A DNA stretch of 35,227 nt from Chloroflexota bacterium (lineage in GTDB: Bacteria; Chloroflexota; Anaerolineae; B4-G1; SLSP01). The number at the start of each line of letters is the position of its first letter. The first letter of the stretch is position 1. Below are positions 29,324 to 35,227 of the stretch, piece after piece. The DNA lies in assembly GCA_019873645.1 (NCBI GenBank), contig JAIOAX010000047.1, positions 1 through 35,227 of the forward strand, written 5' to 3'. Both the position numbers and the translations under genes were made by a program. The notes beneath the pieces were generated by a model. It ran no database searches, was not told where the DNA came from, and saw only the letters and a list, made by a program, of their open reading frames with translations.

Positions 29324-30994
29324 GTGCGCCTGGTATATCTAACCGGGGAGTTATTTGCGCCGCGCGGTACCAGACAGGCGCGCCGGCTGTGGATTGCTCT
29401 GCTCTTGCTGGCGACGGCGCTGCGTCTTCCCGCGCCGGACTGGGATGCTCCGGCTACGGAAGCCGGCTTCGCCATTGCCGCGCATCCGGATGAGCGGTTC
29501 CTGGTCGCCGTGGCGCAGGCGACGCCGCTGTGGGGCGATCCCGGTGCGGCTGCGCCGGATTTCCCCTACGGCCATTTGCCGGTGTATATGGCGCGCCTGT
29601 TTGTGTTGGCGGCGTCTTCTGCCGATCCCCTGATCCCACTGCGGCTTTTCTCCGGCTTGCTGGGCGTGTTGCTCGTCGCGTTGGCCGGGGCATGGGGCCG
29701 GGCACTGGCCGGAAATCGCGGCGCGGCCGGAAGGTGGGGCGCATTGCTCTCCACTGCATTGCTGACCTTCGCGCCTTTCCCGATCCAGCAGGCGCGCTTT
29801 TACACTGTGGACGTCCTCGGCGCGCTTTTTGCCTCTGGTGCGATCCTCGCGGCTACCCGCCGTCGCTGGGCGCTTGCGGGGGTGCTTGCGGGACTGGCGC
29901 TGGCCTGTAAAGCCTCGCTGGTGTGGTGTGTGGTGGTAGTGGTTTTAGGGTGGTGGGTTTGGGGGACTCCCCGTCTACTGTCTACCGTCCACCGTCTACT
30001 TTTCCCCTTCCTCCTCGCCTTCACCCTGGCCTCGCCCTGGGCGGTTTTGCGGCCTGTGACGGCCTGGAACGGGCCGATGATGCAGGCGCTGATGACCTCC
30101 GGCCGTTTCGATTTCCCCTACACGCGCCAGTATGCGGGTACACTGCCTTTTCTTTACCCTCTGATGCAAATGGCCCTGTGGGGACTCGGCCCGGCGACGA
30201 CATTGCTGGGGCTGGACGGGCTGACCATGGTCCTGCAGCGGCGTCGGTGGTCGTTTACGACATGCCTTGCCGGAATCTGGACGCTGCTCTATTTCCTGGT
30301 GACCGCCGGCCTGTATGTCAAGTTCCCCCGCTACTTGTTGCCGCTCTATCCGCTATGGACGGCCTGGGCGGCTGCGGCCTGTGTACGCCGTCAGAGGCTC
30401 ACAGCTGTCCGTTGGCCTCTTGCCGCGCCGGCGCTGGCGCTGACGGCGCTCTTGGGATGGGCGCAGTCTTCGATCTATACCGCGCCGCACCCCTGGATTG
30501 CCGCCTCGCAGTGGATTTACGCAAACGTGCCGGCCGGCGCGACGGTTGCTGTGGAAGCCTGGGATCACGCGCTGCCCGTGCCGCTGCCTGAGGGGGACGC
30601 CGAACGTTACACGCCATTGAGCCTGCCGGTTTTCGATGAGGACACGCCGCAAAAGCGCACGGAGCTGGCAACGGCGGCGCGCACCGCCGAGGTGATAGTG
30701 CTGGCGAGTCGGCGGGGGTACGGCGCGCTGGCGCGTCAACCGGCACGTTACGCCGCGACGCTGGCGTGGTACGCGGACTTGTTGCGCAAGCGCGAGATCA
30801 TCGCCTTTGGCCGCTGTCCGCACGTGGGCCCCGTTGCACTTAGCGACGATCCCCTTGCAGATGCCGGTCTGGCGGCACCGTTATCCCTGGCCGAACGCTG
30901 TGGAACCCGCTATGCCCTGCGCCTGCCGCGCCTGGACGAGAGCTTCCGCGTCTACGATGCCCCGATGGTGTTGCTTTTACGGAGTAGGGAATAG
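29324..30994 (+). CDS. GT39/PMT-like polytopic glycosyltransferase
   Basis: About 556 residues with ten or more helices. The first luminal loop has the motif AAHPDERFLVAVAQ, with the Asp-Glu expected for lipid-phosphate-sugar transferases of the GT39/ArnT type, and YLPLYPLW-like segments occur later (LPLYPLWTAWAA). The C-terminal soluble part is about 150 residues. It probably transfers a sugar from a polyprenyl phosphate at the outer face of the membrane. The start is uncertain: GTG 29324 has AAGGAT upstream; the frame is open further back to 29255 but that part is repeat DNA. A heptamer repeat is inserted in frame at 29971-29998, and the stop lies in another repeat. Confidence 0.82.
   Translation: MRLVYLTGELFAPRGTRQARRLWIALLLLATALRLPAPDWDAPATEAGFAIAAHPDERFLVAVAQATPLWGDPGAAAPDFPYGHLPVYMARLFVLAASSADPLIPLRLFSGLLGVLLVALAGAWGRALAGNRGAAGRWGALLSTALLTFAPFPIQQARFYTVDVLGALFASGAILAATRRRWALAGVLAGLALACKASLVWCVVVVVLGWWVWGTPRLLSTVHRLLFPFLLAFTLASPWAVLRPVTAWNGPMMQALMTSGRFDFPYTRQYAGTLPFLYPLMQMALWGLGPATTLLGLDGLTMVLQRRRWSFTTCLAGIWTLLYFLVTAGLYVKFPRYLLPLYPLWTAWAAAACVRRQRLTAVRWPLAAPALALTALLGWAQSSIYTAPHPWIAASQWIYANVPAGATVAVEAWDHALPVPLPEGDAERYTPLSLPVFDEDTPQKRTELATAARTAEVIVLASRRGYGALARQPARYAATLAWYADLLRKREIIAFGRCPHVGPVALSDDPLADAGLAAPLSLAERCGTRYALRLPRLDESFRVYDAPMVLLLRSRE
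29971..29998. repeat. CCGTCTA heptamer repeat inside the GT39 gene
   Basis: Four units: CCGTCTA, CTGTCTA, CCGTCCA, CCGTCTA. Encodes PRLLSTVHRLL between two helices, as in the NuoL-like gene. Confidence 0.75.
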
Positions 30995-31013
30995 GAAGTA
31001 GGGAGTAAGGGAG
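30980..31013. repeat. GGAGTAGGGAATAGGAAGTA repeat supplying the GT39 stop
   Basis: AGTAGGG/AATAGGA iterations. The last residues RSRE and the TAG stop of the GT39-like gene are read from it. Confidence 0.6.
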
Positions 31014-31035
31014 AGTGTTCTCCACGTACTCCATA

Positions 31036-32107
31036 CGGCTGGTGTGAAATCATTTTCGGGGCGGCTTGGCGCTTGAAAAATGCGTCTGTCCGCTATCCTT
31101 GGATACATAATCTTAAGCAATGCAGGAGGTGTCGCATGACTACTAATCCCAACCCACCCTAGATCGAAATGATGATTGATTATGGAAACCCTGTTGACCG
31201 TGATTTTCGTGATCGTGGATGATGGGTATCAAGCCCACGGTCACCACTATTTGCATGGCAACCCGGGCGTTAAGCCCACGTTCACGGATAGTGAAATGTT
31301 GAGCTTGATGCCGGCGATGGATATCTTGAGTTATGCCAGTGAACGTCGCTTCTATGCTTTCATCAAAGCCAATTATGCGGCGTTGTTTCCACGCTTGATT
31401 GACCGCAGTCAGTTCAATCGCCGTGCGCGGCAGATGCGGTGGTTGATCGAAAAGTTGCGTCAGCACTGGTTGGAAATCCTGGGCTGCACTCTGGGCACGC
31501 ATTTGCTGTTGGATACTAAACCTGTGCCAGTGATGAGTTACAAGCGCGCTAAACAGCATAGCGATTGCGCCGGCGTGGCCGCATATGGCGTGTGTGCCAG
31601 CCGCAATCTGAAGTATTTTGGGTTCAAATTGGTCATCCTGACCACACTGGACGGGATGCCAGTGGTATATGAATTGGTACCCGCTAATGTTGACGAACGC
31701 GCCGCCGCCGAAACCGTCTTGGAATGGGTCTATGCTTGTGATATTTTGGGCGACAAAGGCTTTATTGGCGAAGAATGGCAATTGGAACAGTATCATCACC
31801 ATCGGAATCGTATTTGGACAGCGCAGCGGGCGAACCAGGCGCGGCAGAATACGCCTGCTTTCGACCAGTGGCTGAATAGCGTTCGTGAGCGGATTGAAGG
31901 CGCCTTTAACGAATTGCAGAACATTGGGCGCAATCTGGAACGGCTTTTGGCTCTGACGGTGGAGGGCCTGTGTACACGCATCATGGTCAAGATGGCAAAC
32001 CATGTTTTGAAGGTCTTGTTACGCCGTGATTACAACATCGCTATCGTCTCTTTTTCGTATGTTTACCCTGATCCATCTCCATTCTCACTTTGATTTCACA
32101 CCAGCCG
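31036..32107 (+). mobile_element. IS982-family insertion sequence
   Basis: 1,072 bp bounded by perfect 17-bp inverted repeats, CGGCTGGTGTGAAATCA at 31036-31052 and its complement at 32091-32107. A single transposase fills it, and the transposase stop codon lies in the right repeat. I see no obvious target-site duplication: the left flank ends CCATA and the right flank begins CTAGC, which may mean later rearrangement. The right flank enters Rhs sequence and the left flank is a repeat after the GT39 gene, so the insertion sits at the edge of a recombined region. Confidence 0.9.
31182..32093 (+). CDS. IS982-family DDE transposase
   Basis: 303 residues. The core is typical: LLLDTKPVPVMSYKRAK holds the first catalytic Asp, ILGDKGFIGEEW the second, and RERIEGAFNELQN the Glu. 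FGFKLVILTTLDGMPV and TAQRANQARQ are family markers. ATG 31182 has no good ribosome binding site. A strong AGGAGGT lies before ATG 31136, but that frame (MTTNPNPP) stops at once and is out of frame with the transposase. The first codons therefore look damaged or translationally coupled. The body of the protein is intact. Confidence 0.88.
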   Translation: METLLTVIFVIVDDGYQAHGHHYLHGNPGVKPTFTDSEMLSLMPAMDILSYASERRFYAFIKANYAALFPRLIDRSQFNRRARQMRWLIEKLRQHWLEILGCTLGTHLLLDTKPVPVMSYKRAKQHSDCAGVAAYGVCASRNLKYFGFKLVILTTLDGMPVVYELVPANVDERAAAETVLEWVYACDILGDKGFIGEEWQLEQYHHHRNRIWTAQRANQARQNTPAFDQWLNSVRERIEGAFNELQNIGRNLERLLALTVEGLCTRIMVKMANHVLKVLLRRDYNIAIVSFSYVYPDPSPFSL

Positions 32108-32628
32108 CTAGCAATATGCCCTGTCGGATCCGTATACCTGAGCGGATTATTGAGGGCATACGCATACCGGTTGAGGCTCTACGGATTGGCCGGGCTGGGG
32201 ACAAGCGTATCCGCCTGGATGAAGCGTCCCAGGGCGGGGTCGTAGTAGCGGGCATTGTAAAAGTACAACCCGATGGCCGCGTCCTCGATTTGCCCGGTAA
32301 AGCGCCGCGCAGTGGGTGTGACGCCGGAGCTGAAACGCGTCCCACCCCAGGGATAATACCGCAATTCCGTCGTTGCGCCAGTGGCGGTGTTGTACGTTTT
32401 GGCGGTAGACCCCAGGTGGTCGCCGAGCAAATAGGAAAGCGCGTTACTGCCTACGCGCATCGCCACCCGCTGACCACCCGCGTAGTAGTATTTGATCATC
32501 GAACTCGTGCTGCCGGTCCACGCGAAGGTGTTGCCGATGGAGTCGGTGGTCACGCCGTTCAGCACGGAGTTGACACGGGTGCCGTCGCTGGCGTTCTGGA
32601 GGGATATCGCTGTCCGGGGAAAGCCCCC
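32108..32628 (-). pseudogene. orphan C-terminal end of an Rhs/YD-repeat protein (nonsense-mutated)
   Basis: On the minus strand the core reads GDHLGSTAKTYN, RYYPWGGTRFSSG, RRFTGQIEDAAIGLYFYNARYYDPALGRFIQADTLVPSPANP. The next codon is TAG where the second copy (34087-35181) has CAG (Gln), after which SLNRYAYALNNPLRYTDPTG continues up to the IS element. It has no start of its own: upstream it abuts the PIN gene stop. The toxin tip that should follow DPTG is missing, replaced by the IS element. Probably a displaced, dead Rhs tip donor. Confidence 0.8.
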
Positions 32629-33090
32629 TCAATGTTGATTGGGGTCTTCGGCCAGCAGACCCTCTGCCTGTGCAGCATCCAGGAATTCGAGGTCCGCGGT
32701 CAGGACGACTGGAGCGGAAAGTCCATACCCTTGTAACGTATCGCGCAGGAAAAGGGCGCTGGCTAAGTGAACAGCATCATAGCCGCGTAGTTTATAAATG
32801 CGGGTCAACGCCATCGCACGGACCACAATCTCCTGGTCGACGTCGATCAACCAGTATTGCAGTGTGGCATCGTGTTGCACATCGCGCAAGAGCGCATCCC
32901 GCATGGTGGCGTCCAGCATCCCCTGACGCACTTTCATCGCCAACGCCGCTGCCACCTCTACCAGGCCGATGTGGGCCAGAGCCAATGTATGCCCCGCCGC
33001 AGGAGCGCACAGCGTCTGGAGCCAGTCGCTGCCGGTCTCGTTCACATACCGTTTGACCAGCGCGCTGCTATCCACATAATAAGTCGTCAT
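32629..33090 (-). CDS. PIN-domain toxin, VapC-like
   Basis: A 153-residue PIN RNase. The acidic active-site residues are visible: Asp7 in YYVDSSALVKRY, Glu45 in GLVEVAAAL, the DAVHLASAL block (third Asp near residue 105), and LTADLEFLDAA near 132. Such toxins cleave tRNA or rRNA when freed from the antitoxin. ATG 33090 overlaps the antitoxin stop by 4 bp. Its TGA is followed directly by truncated Rhs sequence. Confidence 0.88.
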   Translation of the reverse strand: MTTYYVDSSALVKRYVNETGSDWLQTLCAPAAGHTLALAHIGLVEVAAALAMKVRQGMLDATMRDALLRDVQHDATLQYWLIDVDQEIVVRAMALTRIYKLRGYDAVHLASALFLRDTLQGYGLSAPVVLTADLEFLDAAQAEGLLAEDPNQH

Positions 33091-33383
33091 AGTTCGCCGC
33101 GCCGCTGCGCGATGAGGATATCGCTAACGGGTGTCCCTGGGAGTGTAGGTGGGGTCTGGTAGACGTACTCGCCGGGTTCTTCGGCGACCAGGGTGGGGTG
33201 TAGGTGCTGGATACGCCCCGTGCTCAACAAGGCGCGCGTCACCTGCCGAGGAGAATCGGCCTGCACGCGTTGCTGGTATAACCGCGCTAACGCCAATTGC
33301 ACGGCCTGGCGCAGTTCATCAGGATCAATCGGCTGTTCATCGATCCAACTGGCGGGAATCGTGACGGTCACAGTCTGTTCCAT
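33087..33383 (-). CDS. antitoxin-like partner of the PIN toxin
   Basis: A 98-residue protein starting MEQTVTVTIPASWI, upstream of and overlapping the PIN gene (ATGA). The N-terminal half with DPDELRQAVQLALARLYQQR is helical; the C-terminal half (TPPTLPGTPVSDILIAQRRGEL) would wrap the toxin. ATG 33383 follows AGGAG at 8 nt. It is not a classical AbrB or RHH antitoxin by eye, and the call rests mostly on position. Confidence 0.7.
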   Translation of the reverse strand: MEQTVTVTIPASWIDEQPIDPDELRQAVQLALARLYQQRVQADSPRQVTRALLSTGRIQHLHPTLVAEEPGEYVYQTPPTLPGTPVSDILIAQRRGEL

Positions 33384-33731
33384 TGCCACACTCCTGATTG
33401 TGTCCTTTGCCCCTATCATACCGCAAACCTGGAGAATTGTCTATATCGACGGCTCATTCAAGGGCACAGCCGTCGGCGGCGGGGCGGACTGCCGGTGGAT
33501 GACCACCCGTCAGCACGCCTCCCTTTGCTCCGGCGAGGAACGCCTGCTGCCGAATTGCTACCGGTTCACTCGAAGTGGGCGCCGACGTTGCCGGTGGTCA
33601 CGCCGTTCAGCACGGATTTGACGCGAGTGTCGTCGCCGTCATTTCAACTTATTCTAACCCATTTATGGTCTAACAAATGGGGGTAAGCTCAGTACCTTTT
33701 GACCTTACCATTGATCGAATCAGAACAAAAC
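33384..33731. other. scrambled region with an Rhs sliver
   Basis: No gene is supported. 33591-33640 is nearly identical to 32541-32590: both contain GGTGGTCACGCCGTTCAGCA followed by CGGAnTTGACnCG. On the minus strand this is the Rhs segment VLNGVTTGNVGAHFE followed by a stop. It appears to be the left-over flank of the Rhs gene on the other side of the toxin-antitoxin pair. The rest holds nothing I can assign. Confidence 0.6.
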
Positions 33732-34001
33732 CTAGACCATAGTAAGTGCTATTCCCAAGAACAGAAGTCCCAAAAACACCAGGATTAGGCCATAGATTTG
33801 TATATTCTTACGGGTCAGTTTTCCGGTTTTCTTCACGTCTTTATTCCAGTGCCGAAAGAAACGCTCATAAATGTATCGGTACATCATTGAATTTTCACGT
33901 ATACTGGCTGGCTTTATAAGCATCCGGAGCCCCTGTATAATCCATATCGCAATCACGATGAAAACCCCAATCATGCTGCGTAGCTCAGAACTGTCGATCA
34001 T
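33732..34001 (-). CDS. small two-helix membrane protein downstream of the Rhs tip (candidate immunity protein)
   Basis: 89 residues with helices at about 9-28 (SMIGVFIVIAIWIIQGLRML) and 68-88 (IQIYGLILVFLGLLFLGIAL), and a basic middle (RYIYERFFRHWNKDVKK). The DNA is more AT-rich than the surroundings. It is the first gene after the Rhs C-terminal extension on the same strand, the standard place for an immunity gene. ATG 34001 has only a weak GGAT. The function is inferred from position alone. Confidence 0.55.
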   Translation of the reverse strand: MIDSSELRSMIGVFIVIAIWIIQGLRMLIKPASIRENSMMYRYIYERFFRHWNKDVKKTGKLTRKNIQIYGLILVFLGLLFLGIALTMV

Positions 34002-34086
34002 AAGTCATTTATCCTATTTTTTTGCTATATAAAGTGAAATACTCAACATGACCATGGTAAGTTTCGCAAAGCAAGACCCTCATTGA

Positions 34087-35181
34087 TTAGGGAGTTATCA
34101 TCACCCCATTACCTAGATTCAATGTCAGGCTAAGAGCATCGGCCACAATCGGCGGTCCTACTACACCCCCGAAGCTTACTGCCAAATCAAAGACCTCTCC
34201 CCATGAAGTCTCCCCATCAAAGACGCCACTGAATGCAGTATACGCTAATCCAACCGCATCTAAACAGCTGCCTGCCTTGTTTCCGGCCTGAATTAGATTG
34301 ATTGCACGTCCGGCAAAACCAAGGGTAATGAGATCGGCAGTGATCCCAGCGACATCAAGACCTGCATCGACCCAGTCAACTTTGCTTGCGTCGATCCTGA
34401 CATGGGAATATTGCGTGCTTATGTGGGTATAAAAGGACTGACCCACCCCAGAAAGTCGATAAATGTCCTTAGCCTCGCCGCGCCCGGCAAATTCTCCTTG
34501 CCCTGCCCCAACGACTTTTTGGTCAACAAAACGGTCCCATTGAAGAGGATTGAGTTGCATCAATTCGGACCCCGACAGGTTCTTTAAACACCGTAGAAAA
34601 ATTCCCGCGCTTGAAGATTCAAAGGTACCTATACCACGCCAATCTGCTATTCCTCCACTGAGGCTATACGTAACGCCTTGGTCAAGAAACGTACCATCTG
34701 TAGCCCGACGCAAAATTTCTAGCCATCCCCATCTTCCATACAAAGAGGAATTTTCATTTTGGAAAAAGGCTAAGACCTCATCCCAAGTTGAGACTCCAAA
34801 GGACTTCATTATCTCTTCTTCGCTGTAGTGTCCTGTCGGATCCGTATACCTGAGCGGCGAATTCAGCACATACGCATACCGGTTGAGACTCTGCGGATTG
34901 GCCGGGCTGGGGACAAGCGTATCCGCCTGGATGAAGCGGTTAAGATAAGGGTCGTAGTAGCGGGCGTTGTAGTCATACAATCCCAGGCCGCTCTCTTGCC
35001 GCTGCCCTGTATACCGGCGGTCGGTGGCGAGCGTGCCGCTGCGCGTCTCGCCATACGGGTAGTGCGCCTGAAAACAGGCGGCGCGCATATCGGTCAGTTT
35101 GCTACCGCTGGCGTTCGTGCTTAAGGAGGCGCTGCCCAATTGCCTGTTTTTTACCGCCGAGAACGCCGAGCATTTGCCCAT
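34087..35181 (-). CDS. Rhs C-terminal fragment with an unrecognised toxin-like extension
   Basis: 364 residues as read from ATG 35181; the frame is open to the window edge. Residues about 15-125 are Rhs core: LGSASLSTNASGSKL, HYPYGETRSGTLATDRRYTG, GLYDYNARYYDPYLNRFIQAD, SLNRYAYVLNSPLRYTDPTG. After DPTG comes a 250-residue extension starting HYSEEEIMKSFGV, polar first, then hydrophobic and Gly-rich near the end (DAGLDVAGITADLITLGFAG...FDLAVSFGGVVGPPIVADAL). No nuclease or ADP-ribosyltransferase motif is visible; a membrane-acting toxin is possible. Seven extra residues (AACFQAH) inside the core are coded by a small hairpin. No ribosome binding site precedes ATG 35181, and the upstream sequence is repeat DNA, so it is probably an orphan tip. 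Confidence 0.75.
   Translation of the reverse strand: MGKCSAFSAVKNRQLGSASLSTNASGSKLTDMRAACFQAHYPYGETRSGTLATDRRYTGQRQESGLGLYDYNARYYDPYLNRFIQADTLVPSPANPQSLNRYAYVLNSPLRYTDPTGHYSEEEIMKSFGVSTWDEVLAFFQNENSSLYGRWGWLEILRRATDGTFLDQGVTYSLSGGIADWRGIGTFESSSAGIFLRCLKNLSGSELMQLNPLQWDRFVDQKVVGAGQGEFAGRGEAKDIYRLSGVGQSFYTHISTQYSHVRIDASKVDWVDAGLDVAGITADLITLGFAGRAINLIQAGNKAGSCLDAVGLAYTAFSGVFDGETSWGEVFDLAVSFGGVVGPPIVADALSLTLNLGNGVMITP
35065..35080. repeat. hairpin inserted in frame in the Rhs core
   Basis: CGCCTGAAAACAGGCG, a 6-bp stem with AAAA loop, interrupts the RYYPYGE-type core motif so that it reads MRAACFQAHYPYGE. Compare RYYPWGG in the other Rhs copy. Confidence 0.55.
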
Positions 35182-35227
35182 TTGCCAGTGACGCCGGTTT
35201 CTCCGCGCCCTCGGCGCCCTCTGCGGT
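35148..35227. repeat. GCCGAGAACGCCGAG-type repeat at the right edge
   Basis: ACCGCCGAGAACGCCGAGC, TTTGCCCATTTGCCA and CTCGGCGCCCTCTGCGGT are iterated words. They replace the Rhs core upstream of LGSASL (normally GDHLGS), marking a breakpoint. Confidence 0.55.

Noticed and set aside
33193..33686. Plus-strand frames in the spacer after the antitoxin
   Set aside because: They overlap the Rhs sliver on the other strand, lack ribosome binding sites and show no domain.

Overview
The window looks like a piece of a GC-rich, free-living, probably monoderm bacterium of the Chloroflexota (Anaerolineae-like). This is an inference from the style of the genes: surface proteins with long Thr/Pro linkers in front of SH3 or protease domains, LysM and META lipoproteins, a membrane glycosyltransferase with an HPDE motif, and intergenic spaces packed with short palindromic or oligonucleotide-iterated repeats. 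No rRNA or tRNA gene was seen, so the assignment is not proven.

Layout. 1-6.6 kb: an edge gene on the minus strand, a CpsD/BY-kinase-like ATPase, a cytidylate-kinase-like protein, a TPR protein overlapping a GT4 glycosyltransferase, an orphan ABC ATPase, a small membrane ORF, a double-META lipoprotein and a CPBP membrane protease. 6.6-7.36 kb: a perfect sigma70-type promoter still reads into the decayed 5' end of an AcuC/HDAC-like gene, followed by hairpin-rich DNA without a clear gene. 7.36-16.8 kb: a twelve-gene operon for an energy-converting group-4 [NiFe] hydrogenase related to complex I. It has DUF4040/MbhD-like, MbhE-like, NuoK-like, NuoL-like, NuoM-like, NuoN/MrpD-like, NuoA-like, NuoB/MbhJ-like, NuoC-like, NuoD/MbhL-like, NuoH-like and NuoI-like subunits. 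The large subunit keeps both CxxC motifs for the Ni-Fe site, so it should act on H2/H+ and not on quinone. There are three antiporter-like subunits, as in complex I, and the NuoL-like one has lost key channel segments.

17.1-20.3 kb: a membrane-anchored SH3 protein, then a 0.7-kb array of GTAG-headed hairpin repeats in two orientations (REP/BIME-like), then a GH-A clan (agarase-like) glycosidase. 20.4-30.99 kb: LysM protein, rlmN, lysA, an orphan pstB, a small two-helix membrane protein, asnA, a PrsW-like protein with a degraded active site, a single-pass hypothetical, a secreted DegP/S1C-like protease and a GT39-like membrane glycosyltransferase. 31.0-32.1 kb: an IS982-family insertion sequence with perfect 17-bp terminal inverted repeats. 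32.1 kb to the end: an Rhs tip-exchange region on the minus strand, with a nonsense-mutated orphan Rhs end, a VapBC-like PIN toxin-antitoxin pair, an Rhs sliver, a small two-helix membrane protein that may be immunity, and a second Rhs end with a different C-terminal extension.

The most distinctive property is the repeat ecology. At least ten families of short repeats sit between genes. Many begin exactly at, or supply, the stop codon of the upstream gene, and several are inserted in frame inside coding sequences (NuoL-like subunit, GT39 protein, Rhs core). The hydrogenase operon alone carries about seven of them.
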